Shown here in pieces: positions 17,512 to 26,429 of a stretch of DNA of 64,000 bases. Location of the stretch: contig DATAUE010000036.1 in NCBI GenBank assembly GCA_036268425.1, forward strand, positions 124,001 through 188,000, read 5' to 3'. Position 1 is the stretch's first letter. Each line of letters begins with the position of its first letter. The translations under genes were made by a program, and so were the position numbers. Below the pieces are notes generated by a model. It made no database searches and was not told the origin of the DNA. It saw only the letters and a program-made list of their open reading frames with translations. This DNA is from DATARH01 sp036268425. GTDB taxonomy: Bacteria > Pseudomonadota > Alphaproteobacteria > ATCC43930 > CGMCC-115725.

Positions 17512-18327
17512 GTGGATTTTCTTTCGATAATCGGGATCGTGATGGCGTTTGCCTCGGTGACGCTGACGATGGTCATCGACGGCGGCAATCTGATGTCGCT
17601 GGTGCAGGATTCCGCCGCCCTGATCGTCTTTGGGGGAACCCTCGGCGCCGTGCTGCTGCAGACGCCGCTCAGCATCTTTATGCGCGGCGTCAAAATGGCG
17701 ATGTGGATATTCCTGCCGCCCAAGGACGACCGCGAAGAATTGCTGAAGCAGATCACTGACTGGCTGCGCATTGCGCGCCACCAGTTCGTGCTGGCGCTCG
17801 ACCCGATCGCCGATCAGCAGACCGACCCGTTCATCCGCCAGGGACTGCGGATGATCGTCGACGGCATCGAGGCGCCGCAAATCCGCACAATGCTGGAGGC
17901 GATCATCGGCACTCGCGCGCATGAGGAAATGCAGGCGGCCGAAATCTACGAGGCGATGGGCGGCTATGCCCCGACCGTCGGCATTCTCGGCGCGGTAATG
18001 GGCCTGATTACCGTGATGTCGCATCTCGACGACCCGTCAAAGCTCGGCAGCGGCATCGCGACGGCATTCGTCGCCACGGTGTATGGCGTCGGGGCGGCCA
18101 ATCTCGTGGCCTTGCCGATCGCCAGCAAGCTCAAGTTCCAGGTGCGCCGTCGGGTGCGCCGCCTCGAACTGATCGCCGAAGGCATGGTCGGCATCGCGAT
18201 CCTCGAAAGCCCGCTGCAGCTCGAAATGAAACTCCGCGGCTTTCTCGACGGTTCCGACGTCGAGGCGTCGAACGGCAGGAGCGGCGAGGAGGGCGCCGGC
18301 GAGGCCGCGCCGGCCAGTGCGGCATGA
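17512..18327 (+). CDS. motA: Flagellar motor stator protein MotA (MotC/PomA type)
   Basis: A 271-residue inner-membrane stator subunit. Four membrane helices are visible. The conserved cytoplasmic-to-TM3 region GGYAPTVGILGAVMGLITVM contains the proline needed for proton-coupled rotation, and GIATAFVATVYGVGAANLVA forms TM4. GTG start with GGAGG eight bases upstream. It pairs with the MotB gene 35 bases downstream. The C-terminal tail is Glu/Gly/Ala-rich. Confidence 0.93.
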   Translation: MDFLSIIGIVMAFASVTLTMVIDGGNLMSLVQDSAALIVFGGTLGAVLLQTPLSIFMRGVKMAMWIFLPPKDDREELLKQITDWLRIARHQFVLALDPIADQQTDPFIRQGLRMIVDGIEAPQIRTMLEAIIGTRAHEEMQAAEIYEAMGGYAPTVGILGAVMGLITVMSHLDDPSKLGSGIATAFVATVYGVGAANLVALPIASKLKFQVRRRVRRLELIAEGMVGIAILESPLQLEMKLRGFLDGSDVEASNGRSGEEGAGEAAPASAA

Positions 18328-18362
18328 CCATGCCGCAAGCAAGCGCACGACGGGAGGCTTGA

Positions 18363-19469
18363 ATGCATTTCGAAGAAAAACCGCCCAATCACGAGCGCTG
18401 GATCATCTCCTATGCCGATTTCACGACCCTGCTGCTGGCGACGTTTGTCGTCATGTACGCGGTGTCGAGCATCAACTCGTCGAAATTCCAGGAGATGGCC
18501 GAGGCGTTTTCGACGGCGTTTATCGGCCGCACGGTGACGCTCGATTCGACGGGACTGGCCGCCGAAAACAAATCGCCGTTCGACTTCATGCCCTCTCCGG
18601 TGCATGTGCCGATCATCACCCGCGAGCCACAGATCAAGAACCTGCCGCCAGCGCTGCGCCAGGAAGAGCCGAAACGCCAGGCGGCCGGCGCCGAGGAGGA
18701 AGCCAAAACCAAGCCGATGGTGCTGAAGCGCGGCCAAATCCGCGCGCCGATGCCGGTCCTGCGCGATCTCCTCGTGCGCGAGCCCGCAGAGCGCAATCCG
18801 GCTGAGCGCAATCCGGCCGAGCACACGACGGAAAACCTAGACGCCGCCTATGAAAAACTGACGAAGGCACTGGCGGCGCTGATCGGCAAAGGCGAGGTGC
18901 AGGTGTCGCTGCAATCGCTGGGCGTGGTGATCGACATCAACGAGGTGCTGCTGTTCCACAACGGCAAGGCCGAACTGGTTACGGCGGCGCTGCCGCTGGT
19001 CGACAACATCGCCGGTATCCTGAAAGGGCTGCCGTACCAGATCCAGGTCAACGGCTTTACCGACAACGTGCCGATCCACAACGCGCAGTTCGATTCGAAC
19101 TGGGATTTGTCGGCGACACGGGCGATCTCGGTCGTCAAGCGGTTCGTTGCCGCCGGCATAAACCCGGCTTTGGTGGTTGGCGCCGGGTTTGGCGAATTCC
19201 ACCCGGTCGCGCCCAACAATACGCCCGAAGGCAAGGCAGCGAACCGCCGGGTATCGATCGTCGTGGTATCACCACTGCAAGACGAGAACGATTTGCGCAC
19301 GCACCTGTTCGGCGGCGAACAGCGCAGCGAGACACCGAACGCACCACCGGGCAAACCGTCGGTGCCGGCCCTGGCGGCGCCCATCCGCCCGGCGCCCGCC
19401 TCCGCCGCACCCGTCCATGCTGCGCCCGCCCGCGCGGCACCCGCCCGCGCAACCAAGCCGGCACCATGA
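18363..19469 (+). CDS. motB: Flagellar motor stator protein MotB
   Basis: A 368-residue stator subunit with one N-terminal membrane helix. The proton-binding aspartate is Asp19 in SYADFTTLLL. The C-terminal OmpA-like peptidoglycan-binding domain spans about 190-310 (VNGFTDNVPIHNAQFDSNWD, then RVSIVVVSPL). A Glu/Arg-rich linker contains a short repeat (ERNPAERNPAE). The last 40 residues are an Ala/Pro-rich tail of unknown role. Confidence 0.95.
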   Translation: MHFEEKPPNHERWIISYADFTTLLLATFVVMYAVSSINSSKFQEMAEAFSTAFIGRTVTLDSTGLAAENKSPFDFMPSPVHVPIITREPQIKNLPPALRQEEPKRQAAGAEEEAKTKPMVLKRGQIRAPMPVLRDLLVREPAERNPAERNPAEHTTENLDAAYEKLTKALAALIGKGEVQVSLQSLGVVIDINEVLLFHNGKAELVTAALPLVDNIAGILKGLPYQIQVNGFTDNVPIHNAQFDSNWDLSATRAISVVKRFVAAGINPALVVGAGFGEFHPVAPNNTPEGKAANRRVSIVVVSPLQDENDLRTHLFGGEQRSETPNAPPGKPSVPALAAPIRPAPASAAPVHAAPARAAPARATKPAP

Positions 19470-19491
19470 GCCGGACGCCAGGAGCCTGACG

Positions 19492-19785
19492 ATGGCGCGG
19501 AGAAAGAACAAAGGCGGTGACGCCGCGGACGCCAAAAAAGGCGTCGCGTTTCGTCCGATCCTGCTGGCGGCCGGGTTGGGATTGCTGTGGTTCGTCGAAT
19601 TCCCGCAAGCCGGCGCCCCGGCCGATGACGCCCCGGCCTGGGCGTTTGCAGCCCTGACCGGCGGCCGGCTGCTTGCCGATTTTGTCGGCGGCTGGGTTTT
19701 TGTGTCGCTGCTGCGGCTGGCGTTCGCCATTCAGCGCTACGCGATCGCGCGCGTCCGGTCCGGTCCGGCCGAGGAGACGACATGA
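19492..19785 (+). CDS. Small membrane protein of unknown function in the flagellar operon
   Basis: A 97-residue protein not recognised from a known family. It has a Lys/Arg-rich start (MARRKNKGGD), a hydrophobic segment at about residues 20-38 (FRPILLAAGLGLLWFVEF), and a second at about 55-80 (LLADFVGGWVFVSLLRLAF), ending with a basic tail. AGGAGCC precedes the ATG, and the stop overlaps fliH by 4 nt, so it belongs to the motAB-fliHIJ transcription unit. Possible stator or export accessory; function not inferred beyond context. Confidence 0.7.
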   Translation: MARRKNKGGDAADAKKGVAFRPILLAAGLGLLWFVEFPQAGAPADDAPAWAFAALTGGRLLADFVGGWVFVSLLRLAFAIQRYAIARVRSGPAEETT

Positions 19786-20666
19786 CCTCGCGCGTCGACG
19801 CAGACAACCCCTCGATCCACCCCTGGAAGTTTCCGGTGCTGGAGGGCCAGACAGCCCCGTCCGAGCCGCCCACACCTGCAACACCTACACTTGCAACACT
19901 CGCACCCGCAGTGCCCGACCCTGAACCGGCCGAGCCATCGCCAAACAGCGAAGCGGCGTTCGCAGAGATCGCCGCCGCCGCGCCGCTTGATGCGAACCCG
20001 GTAGCGAAGCCGATAATCACCCATCACGTTGTGCAGGACCATGCGGCGCTCGACCGGGCAGAGGCTTACGCGCTCGGTCTCGCGCAGGGCACTGAGGAAG
20101 GCCGTGCGCGCGGGCATGCCGAGGGCCGCGCCGAAGGCCACGCCGAGGGTTTTGCCGTCGGGCTGGCGGAAGGCCGCCGCGCCGGCGAAGCCGCCCTCGC
20201 CGAGCAAGCTCAGCGGCTGGCGGCGTTGCTGGAGGCGCTGGGCGCCCCGATCCCGGCATTGGAACAGACCGTCGAAGCAGCAGTGGCGGCGCTCGCACTC
20301 GAAATTGCGCGCGCCGTGATCGGCGGCGAGGTTGCCCGGTCGCGCGACTATCTCGTACGGCTGATCCGCGAGGCCATTGCGAAAGTGCCGCTCGGCACGG
20401 GCAAGCCGCGTCTGATCGTAAACCCGGACGATCTGGAGCTGTTGCGGGCGCTGGCGCCCGATATCGAGGAAGGCGGCACCGCGCTGGTGGCTGACGAGAC
20501 GATCGAGCCGGGCGGCTGCATTGTCGTCGCCAACGCCGACGGCGCCGTCAACGCCGACCGCCGCTGGCGGCCGCGCTCCGGCGAAGGCGTGTCGCAAGTC
20601 GACCTGACGCTGGCGTCGCGCTGGCGCGATGTCATGCACGCGCTGTTCGAGAGCGACAATGACTGA
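19782..20666 (+). CDS. fliH: Flagellar assembly protein FliH
   Basis: A 294-residue regulator and tether of the export ATPase. After a Pro/Ala/Thr-rich N-terminus, the middle carries GxxxG repeats typical of FliH (residues about 98-140, including GTEEGRARGHAEGRAEGHAE). The C-terminal globular domain includes LALEIARAVIGGEVARSRDY and GGCIVVANADGAVNADRRWR. It binds FliI and FliN. The start overlaps the upstream small gene and the end overlaps fliI by 8 bases. Confidence 0.93.
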   Translation: MTSRVDADNPSIHPWKFPVLEGQTAPSEPPTPATPTLATLAPAVPDPEPAEPSPNSEAAFAEIAAAAPLDANPVAKPIITHHVVQDHAALDRAEAYALGLAQGTEEGRARGHAEGRAEGHAEGFAVGLAEGRRAGEAALAEQAQRLAALLEALGAPIPALEQTVEAAVAALALEIARAVIGGEVARSRDYLVRLIREAIAKVPLGTGKPRLIVNPDDLELLRALAPDIEEGGTALVADETIEPGGCIVVANADGAVNADRRWRPRSGEGVSQVDLTLASRWRDVMHALFESDND

Positions 20667-22062
20667 ACCGGCAGCGATCCACAGGTCCGCAGCAGTGCCC
20701 GGCACGGTGCCCCCCGTGGTGCCCAGCGCGGTGCGGGCCGAGCGACTGGTCGCCAGCCTCGAACGCTATCGCGGCCGGGTGGCGACGAGCGACCATGCGG
20801 TCAAGGTTTATGGCAGCCTCGTGCGCACGGTCGGGCTGGTCATGGAAGCACGCGGCATCCATGTCGCGATCGGCGAGCGCTGCTTTGTCGAAAGTGAATC
20901 GGGGCAATTGCTGCCGGCGGAAGTCGTCGGGTTCGACGGCGGGCGGGTGCTGCTGATGGCCGAAGGCCAGGCCGACGGTCTGGCGCCGGGGGCGCGCGTC
21001 ATCCCCGGCGGCCACATGCTCGAAGTCGGGGTCGGCGACGAACTGCTCGGCCGGGTCATCGACGGCGGCGGTCAGCCGATCGACGGCAAAGGCGGCATAA
21101 AATACGGCGAGCGCCGGCCGTTGCTCGGGCAGGCGATCAACCCAATGCGGCGCGCCCTGGTCGACCGGCCGCTCGATGTCGGCGTCAAAGCGATCAACGC
21201 GCTGTTCTCGCTCGGCAGCGGCGCCAGGATCGGCTTGTTCGCCGGCAGCGGTGTCGGCAAAAGCGTGTTGCTGGGCATGATGGCGCGCTACACCAGCGCC
21301 GATATTGTCGTCGTCGGGCTGATCGGCGAGCGCAGCCGCGAGGTCAAGGAATTCGTCGAGCGCATCCTCGCCGAGGGCCTGACAAAAGCGATCGTGGTGG
21401 CTGCCCCCGCCAGCGATTCCGCCCTGGCGCGAGTGCACGGCGCCTACCGCGCCACCGCGATTGCCGAATATTACCGCGACCGCGGGTTGCAGGTCCTGCT
21501 GCTGATGGACTCGCTGACGCGGTTCGCAATGGCGCAACGCGAGATCGGACTGGCCGTGGGCGAAATACCGGCCAGTCGGGGCTACCCCGCATCGATTTTC
21601 GGCCGGCTCTCGTCGCTGTGCGAGCGCGCCGGCAATGGCGAAGCCGGTTCCGGCAGCATCACGGCGGTCTACACCGTGCTGATCGAAGGTGATGACCCGA
21701 ACGACCCGATCGGCGACTCCGCGCGCTCGATCCTCGACGGGCATCTCGTGCTGTCGCGGCGGCTTGCGGATCGCGGGCACTTTCCGGCGGTCGACATTGC
21801 GGCCTCGATCAGCCGCGTCATGCCGGCCGTCGCGACCGGGGCGCAGATGGCCCGGGCGCAACGCTTCAAGCAGCTTTACAACCGTTTTGAGGAGAGCCGC
21901 GACATGATCTCGATCGGCGGATACCGCGCGGGAAACGACGCCGAACTCGACAGGGCGGTCGCCTTGCAGCCGGCGATGGAGCGCTTTCTCTGCCAGGACA
22001 TGACGAATGCCGTGCCGTTTGCCGAAAGCGTCGCAGCGCTCGGTGAGGTCGTGGGCATATGA
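20659..22062 (+). CDS. fliI: Flagellum-specific ATP synthase FliI
   Basis: A 467-residue hexameric ATPase of the flagellar export apparatus, related to F1 beta. Walker A is GSGVGKS at about residues 196-202; Walker B is LLLMDSLTRFAMAQREIGLA; the ATPase alpha/beta signature is around PAVDIAASISRVMP. The ATG at 20659 lies inside the fliH end; the longer open frame from 20629 is not needed. The stop overlaps fliJ by 4 nt. Confidence 0.97.
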   Translation: MTEPAAIHRSAAVPGTVPPVVPSAVRAERLVASLERYRGRVATSDHAVKVYGSLVRTVGLVMEARGIHVAIGERCFVESESGQLLPAEVVGFDGGRVLLMAEGQADGLAPGARVIPGGHMLEVGVGDELLGRVIDGGGQPIDGKGGIKYGERRPLLGQAINPMRRALVDRPLDVGVKAINALFSLGSGARIGLFAGSGVGKSVLLGMMARYTSADIVVVGLIGERSREVKEFVERILAEGLTKAIVVAAPASDSALARVHGAYRATAIAEYYRDRGLQVLLLMDSLTRFAMAQREIGLAVGEIPASRGYPASIFGRLSSLCERAGNGEAGSGSITAVYTVLIEGDDPNDPIGDSARSILDGHLVLSRRLADRGHFPAVDIAASISRVMPAVATGAQMARAQRFKQLYNRFEESRDMISIGGYRAGNDAELDRAVALQPAMERFLCQDMTNAVPFAESVAALGEVVGI

Positions 22063-22499
22063 ACTCTGACATGAAGGTGCTGATCAATCTCGCCGGGCAT
22101 CGCAGCGACGACGCAATCGCCACATGGCAGAACCTGCAGCAGCAATGCCAGCAGGCGCTCGCCAAGCTGGCGCTGCTGAAAGAGCATCGCGAGCGTTACG
22201 AAGATCTGCTGCGTGGCGGCCTGCAGCGGGGCATGAGCGCGATCGCGACGCGCGCCTATCTCAACTTCACGCGGCAGATCGACGATATCGTCCACCGCCA
22301 GCAGGACGAGGTCGAACGGATCGAGGCGGCGGTCGCCCGGCAATGGGAACACGTCGTGGAGTTGCGGCGTGAAAAGCGGGTGTATGAAATCCTCGGCGAA
22401 CGCGCGGCGGCGCAGGAACTGGAAACCGCTTTGCGGCGCAGCCAGAGTGAAATCGACGATCTGCTGCAGCGCGCCGCATCACTGCCCCGTCTTCGATAA
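22059..22499 (+). CDS. fliJ: Flagellar export protein FliJ
   Basis: A 146-residue, almost entirely helical coiled-coil protein. FliJ is the central stalk of the export ATPase and escorts chaperones. Helices are LQQQCQQALAKLALLKEHRE and, later, RRSQSEIDDLLQRAASLPRL. Weakly conserved as a family; position right after fliI with an ATGA overlap makes the call firm. Confidence 0.88.
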   Translation: MNSDMKVLINLAGHRSDDAIATWQNLQQQCQQALAKLALLKEHRERYEDLLRGGLQRGMSAIATRAYLNFTRQIDDIVHRQQDEVERIEAAVARQWEHVVELRREKRVYEILGERAAAQELETALRRSQSEIDDLLQRAASLPRLR

Positions 22500-22566
22500 G
22501 CGAGGTGCTGCATTGAGGCGAGCTTGGAGGCGGGCTTGGACGTGACGAAATCCGGGATTGCGAGAC

Positions 22567-23106
22567 ATGACTGATCAAACCGCGGCAGCGGCCGCACCAG
22601 CGCCGGCAAAACGCCGCTCGCCGATGATCTGGATCATACTGGTCTTGTTCGTGCTGTTCGCGGCCGGCGGCGGTGGCGCCGCGTGGTACTTTCTGATCGC
22701 GAAGCCCAAGCAGGAGGCTGAGGCGGCTGCGCATGCGCCGGAGGCGCCGCTGCCGTTCACGTTGCCGATCAAACCCTTTGTCATCAGCGTGCCGAGCGCC
22801 GACGGTGCGTCGCATTTCATTCAGCTCGGCGCCAATCTGCAACTGCCGGGCTCGTCGGCCGGCGAGGTCATCAACAACGTATTGCCGCAGCTTCAGGATG
22901 CGATGCGCCAGACCGTGCTGGCCTTCAAAGCGGACGATTTGCAGACCGCGGACGGCATCAACAAGATGCGCGCTGCCATGCTGACCCAGGTCAACGAGAC
23001 GTTGGCACATCTGCTGGGCGACGCGCGCATCATGCAACTGGCCGGTCCCGACGCCAAAACCGGGTTGGTGCAAAACATCTTTTTCCCCACCCTGGTCGTC
23101 GAATAG
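22567..23106 (+). CDS. fliL: Flagellar basal body-associated protein FliL
   Basis: A 179-residue single-pass inner-membrane protein with its membrane helix at about residues 22-45 (IWIILVLFVLFAAGGGGAAW). The periplasmic domain (LPFTLPIKPFVISVPSADGA) and the C-terminus (VQNIFFPTLVVE) fit FliL, which supports the stator around MotB. A 67-base gap separates it from fliJ. The ATG at 22567 is preferred over an in-frame TTG nine bases earlier. Confidence 0.88.
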   Translation: MTDQTAAAAAPAPAKRRSPMIWIILVLFVLFAAGGGGAAWYFLIAKPKQEAEAAAHAPEAPLPFTLPIKPFVISVPSADGASHFIQLGANLQLPGSSAGEVINNVLPQLQDAMRQTVLAFKADDLQTADGINKMRAAMLTQVNETLAHLLGDARIMQLAGPDAKTGLVQNIFFPTLVVE

Positions 23107-23124
23107 CACGCGGCACAACCGGCC

Positions 23125-23475
23125 ATGCCTCTCGAAACCGACGCCTACACGACCCTGATGCTGACCCTCGGCGCGATTGTTTTGCTGTTGTGGGGCGTCT
23201 TGTGGTTTGTCCGGCGGCTGCGCCCCGGTGCCTTGGCGGGCGCTTTGTCGGGCGGCGGTGGGGATTGCGTGGTTCTGCGCTCGCTGGCGCTGGGACCGCG
23301 TGAACGGCTGCTGGTGGTGCGAGTGGGAACGCGCCATCTGGTCGTTGGGGTCGGCGCGGCGTCCGTGTCGCTGCTGTGCGAACTCGACGGTCCGTTACAG
23401 CCGGCGGGGGCGGCGGATGGAAGGTTCGGAGACATCATACGGCAGGTGAGCGGACGATGGCGCGCCGACACCTAG
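23125..23475 (+). CDS. fliO: Flagellar biosynthesis protein FliO
   Basis: A 116-residue protein with one N-terminal membrane helix (LMLTLGAIVLLLWGVLWFVR), followed by a small cytoplasmic domain with the FliO pattern VVLRSLALGPRERLLVVRVG. FliO is a scaffold for FliP assembly. The end overlaps fliP by 19 bases. Confidence 0.88.
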   Translation: MPLETDAYTTLMLTLGAIVLLLWGVLWFVRRLRPGALAGALSGGGGDCVVLRSLALGPRERLLVVRVGTRHLVVGVGAASVSLLCELDGPLQPAGAADGRFGDIIRQVSGRWRADT

Positions 23476-24212
23476 CATTGCTGCTCGTCGTGCTGGTGAC
23501 GGCGGGGCTGTTGTGGAGCGCCGCCGCCGGGGCGGCCGATCTCGGCGCGTTGAACATGCAGCCTGACGGCCACGGCGGCGCCAATTTCACCGTGCCGGTG
23601 CAGTTGTTGCTGGTCATGGCGGGGCTGGTGTTTCTGCCGGCAATCCTGCTGACGATGACCTCGTTCACCCGCATCATCATCGTCCTGTCGCTGTTGCGCC
23701 AGGCGCTGGGGCTGACCCAGACGCCGCCCAACCAGATCCTGATCGGCCTCGCGCTGTTTCTGACGATGTTCATTATGGGGCCGGTGTTCACCCGGATTTC
23801 CGACGACGCGCTGCAACCGCTGCTCGACAACAAGATTTCGGCGACCGAGGCGCTCGAAAAAGCCCAGGGGCCGTTGCGCGGTTTTATGATCAAGCAGACC
23901 CGCAGCGACGATCTCAGCCTGTTTCTGAAACTCGCCGGCGGCCAGACTTATCCCAGCGCCAATGACGTGCCGCTACGCATTCTGGTGCCGGCGTTCGTCA
24001 CCTCGGAACTGAAGACCGGGTTCCAGATCGGGTTCCTGATTTTTCTGCCGTTTCTGGTGATCGACATCGTCGTTGCGGCGATCATGATGTCGCTCGGCAT
24101 GATGCTGCTGTCGCCGACCAGTGTGTCGCTGCCGCTCAAGCTTGCGCTGTTCGTGCTGGTCAATGGCTGGACGCTGGTGATCGGCTCGCTGGCGCAGGGT
24201 TATGTGCGATGA
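23457..24212 (+). CDS. fliP: Flagellar export gate protein FliP
   Basis: A 251-residue export gate protein with a cleavable signal peptide (cleavage probably near AAAGAADL) and four membrane helices. Motifs include TSFTRIIIVLSLLRQALG and LLVMAGLVFLPAILLTM, and the C-terminal LVIDIVVAAIMMSLGMMLLS and NGWTLVIGSLAQGY. The ATG at 23457 lies within fliO; the longer open frame to 23376 is antiphase to fliO. The stop overlaps the second fliQ by 4 nt. Confidence 0.96.
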   Translation: MARRHLALLLVVLVTAGLLWSAAAGAADLGALNMQPDGHGGANFTVPVQLLLVMAGLVFLPAILLTMTSFTRIIIVLSLLRQALGLTQTPPNQILIGLALFLTMFIMGPVFTRISDDALQPLLDNKISATEALEKAQGPLRGFMIKQTRSDDLSLFLKLAGGQTYPSANDVPLRILVPAFVTSELKTGFQIGFLIFLPFLVIDIVVAAIMMSLGMMLLSPTSVSLPLKLALFVLVNGWTLVIGSLAQGYVR

Positions 24213-24478
24213 CAACGGCGATGATCGTCACGGCGGCGCGCGAGATGCTGCTGACGACATTGCTGTTGGTCAGCCCGTTTCTGCTGGTCTCGATCCTGGC
24301 GAGCCTCGCCATCGGCCTGTTTCAGGCCAGCACTCGCATGAACGACCTGACCTTGAGCTTTGTACCGCGGTTTTTTGCCGTGCTGCTGCTGAGCTGGCTG
24401 CTGCTCAACTGGGCCGGGGGGCGCGTCTCGGCCTATCTCGAGCGCTCGGCCGCCACGGCCGCGACGCTCACCGACTGA
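24209..24478 (+). CDS. fliQ: Flagellar export gate protein FliQ, second copy
   Basis: An 89-residue, two-helix protein in the standard fliP-fliQ-fliR position. It shows the FliQ motif RMNDLTLSFVPRFFA but with a divergent second helix (LLLSWLLLNWAGGR) and lacks the usual GPWM/L. It differs clearly from the copy at 14329-14589, which keeps the consensus. Overlap with fliP (ATGA) shows it is part of the gate operon. Confidence 0.88.
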   Translation: MTTAMIVTAAREMLLTTLLLVSPFLLVSILASLAIGLFQASTRMNDLTLSFVPRFFAVLLLSWLLLNWAGGRVSAYLERSAATAATLTD

Positions 24479-24482
24479 CCCC

Positions 24483-25268
24483 GTGCTGAATTTCGCCACC
24501 ACCGACATTGCCCGCTGGGCGGGCGAATTCTTCTGGCCGTTTCTGCGCATTCTGGCCTTGCTGGCGGCCGCGCCGGGGTTCAACGCGACCGCGATCCCGG
24601 CACGAATCAAGGTGGCGCTCGCCTTTGTCATCGCGCTCGTCATCAGCGGCCTGATCAAGCAATCGACCCCGCTCGACTTGTCGTGGACCGCCGGAGCGCT
24701 GGCGGTGCAGCAGGTGCTGGTCGGGGTGGCGATCGGCTTTTCGATGCAGATCGTACTGGCGGCGATCGCCGTCGCAGGCGAGTTCATCGGCGTGCAGATG
24801 GGGTTTGGCATCGCCAGCCTGTTCGACCCGCAAAGCGGCTTTACCGTGCCGGTCATGTCCAATTTCTTCAGCCTGACCGGGCTGGTGCTGTTTCTCGCGA
24901 TGAACGGCCACCTCGTCATGCTGCGGGTCTTGGTGAAAAGCTTTGACGCGGTGCCGATCGCGCCGGGCGCCGGCATTGCAGCCGGCGGCTGGCGGGCGCT
25001 GGCGGCGGCAGGGTCGTCACTGTTCCAAACCGGGCTGTGGCTGGCGTTGCCGGTCATCGCGGTATTGCTGGCGGCGCACGCGGCGGTGGCGATCCTGTCG
25101 CGCGTCGCGCCGCAATTCAACGTCATCTCGGTCGGGTTTTCGGTGTTCATGCTGGTCGGCATCGCCGCGTCGGTGACACTGGTGCCGTTTTTCGTGCCGG
25201 CCGTAAGTCACATCATCGAAACCGGAGCGCTGCTCGCGACGCGCCTGCTGAACCCGACTGCGCCATGA
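24483..25268 (+). CDS. fliR: Flagellar export gate protein FliR
   Basis: A 261-residue membrane protein, about six helices, that completes the FliP5-FliQ4-FliR1 gate. Family features include FLRILALLAAAPGFNATAIP near the N-terminus and AGEFIGVQMGFGIASLFDPQ, then MNGHLVMLRVLVKSFDAVPI. GTG start at 24483, four bases after the fliQ stop. Confidence 0.95.
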   Translation: MLNFATTDIARWAGEFFWPFLRILALLAAAPGFNATAIPARIKVALAFVIALVISGLIKQSTPLDLSWTAGALAVQQVLVGVAIGFSMQIVLAAIAVAGEFIGVQMGFGIASLFDPQSGFTVPVMSNFFSLTGLVLFLAMNGHLVMLRVLVKSFDAVPIAPGAGIAAGGWRALAAAGSSLFQTGLWLALPVIAVLLAAHAAVAILSRVAPQFNVISVGFSVFMLVGIAASVTLVPFFVPAVSHIIETGALLATRLLNPTAP

Positions 25269-25292
25269 CGGCACCGCCATGACGGCACCGCA

Positions 25293-26429
25293 ATGAGCGA
25301 CACGCACGATTCCGAAAGCCGCACCGAACGCGCCACCCCGCGCCGACTGCAAAAGGCGCAGGAAGAAGGCTCGATCCCGCGCGCCCATAATGTGGCGGGC
25401 GCCGCGGTGTTGCTGGCCGGCGCCGCGATGCTGCTGTTCGGCGGCGCGCGCATCATACAGCAGCTCGAAGTGAGCCTCAGCGCAGGTCTCGACCTCGCAC
25501 CGGAACACATGCGCGACCCCTCGCAGCTTGCCGCGGCGGCGATGCGGGTGGTGGAGCCGGGGCTCGCCGCCGTCGCGCCGTTCCTCTTTCTGATGGCGGC
25601 GGTGGCGTTTATCGCCGACATCGCGATCGGCGGCTGGACACTGTCGGCCACGCCGCTGGTTCCCGACCTGTCGCGGATCAACCCGCTCAAGGGCTTCGGG
25701 CGGCTGTTTTCGCACGCCGCGCTGGCGGAAATCGTCAAGGCCTTGGTCAAGTTCATCGTGGTGGCGGCGATCGCGACATGGTTGATGCGCAGCCGCCTTG
25801 CGGGGTTTCTGCACGCGGCGGCCGAGACCTGGCCGTTTGCCGCGCATCATGTCGCCGGGCTGATCGTCCAGATCTTTCTTATCCTCGCGGCCAGCCTCGC
25901 GGTCGTCTCGCTGTTCGAGGTGCCGTACCAGATCTGGGCGCATCGCGACCAGCTGAAGATGTCGCGCCAGGACATCAAGGACGAGATGCGCGAACTCGAC
26001 GGCAGCCCGCAGACGCGGCGGCGCATCCGCAGCCTGCGGCTCAAAATGGCGCGCGGCCGCATGATGAGCGAAGTGCCGAAAGCCGATGTCGTGATCGTCA
26101 ACCCCGAGCACTACGCCGCCGCGCTGAGCTATCGCGACGGCGGCATGCGGGCGCCGCGGGTGGTGGCGAAAGGCACCGGCCGGATCGCCCTGCGCATCCG
26201 CGACGTGGCGGGCGACAACAGCGTTCCGGTCGTCGAGGCACCGCCGCTGGCGCGAGCGATCTGGCGCGCCGTCGATCTCGGCGATGAAATTCCAGCGGGG
26301 CTTTACGGCGCCGTCGCCGAAATGTTGGCCTATGTCTACCGGCTGGGGATGGCCCGGCGCGCCGGCGCGCCGCTGCCGACCGTACCGCAGGACGGCCGCT
26401 TTGACCCGCCGCCGGATTTCGTTCGTTAG
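25293..26429 (+). CDS. flhB: Flagellar biosynthesis protein FlhB with NPEH autocleavage site
   Basis: A 378-residue export switch protein. The N-terminus (SESRTERATPRRLQKAQEEG) and four membrane helices are typical, followed by a cytoplasmic domain. The self-cleavage loop reads N270-P-E-H273 instead of NPTH, so the residue after proline is changed while the cleaving Asn-Pro bond is kept. FlhB shifts specificity from hook to filament with FliK. Its stop overlaps the convergent flgN stop by 4 bases. Confidence 0.96.
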   Translation: MSDTHDSESRTERATPRRLQKAQEEGSIPRAHNVAGAAVLLAGAAMLLFGGARIIQQLEVSLSAGLDLAPEHMRDPSQLAAAAMRVVEPGLAAVAPFLFLMAAVAFIADIAIGGWTLSATPLVPDLSRINPLKGFGRLFSHAALAEIVKALVKFIVVAAIATWLMRSRLAGFLHAAAETWPFAAHHVAGLIVQIFLILAASLAVVSLFEVPYQIWAHRDQLKMSRQDIKDEMRELDGSPQTRRRIRSLRLKMARGRMMSEVPKADVVIVNPEHYAAALSYRDGGMRAPRVVAKGTGRIALRIRDVAGDNSVPVVEAPPLARAIWRAVDLGDEIPAGLYGAVAEMLAYVYRLGMARRAGAPLPTVPQDGRFDPPPDFVR

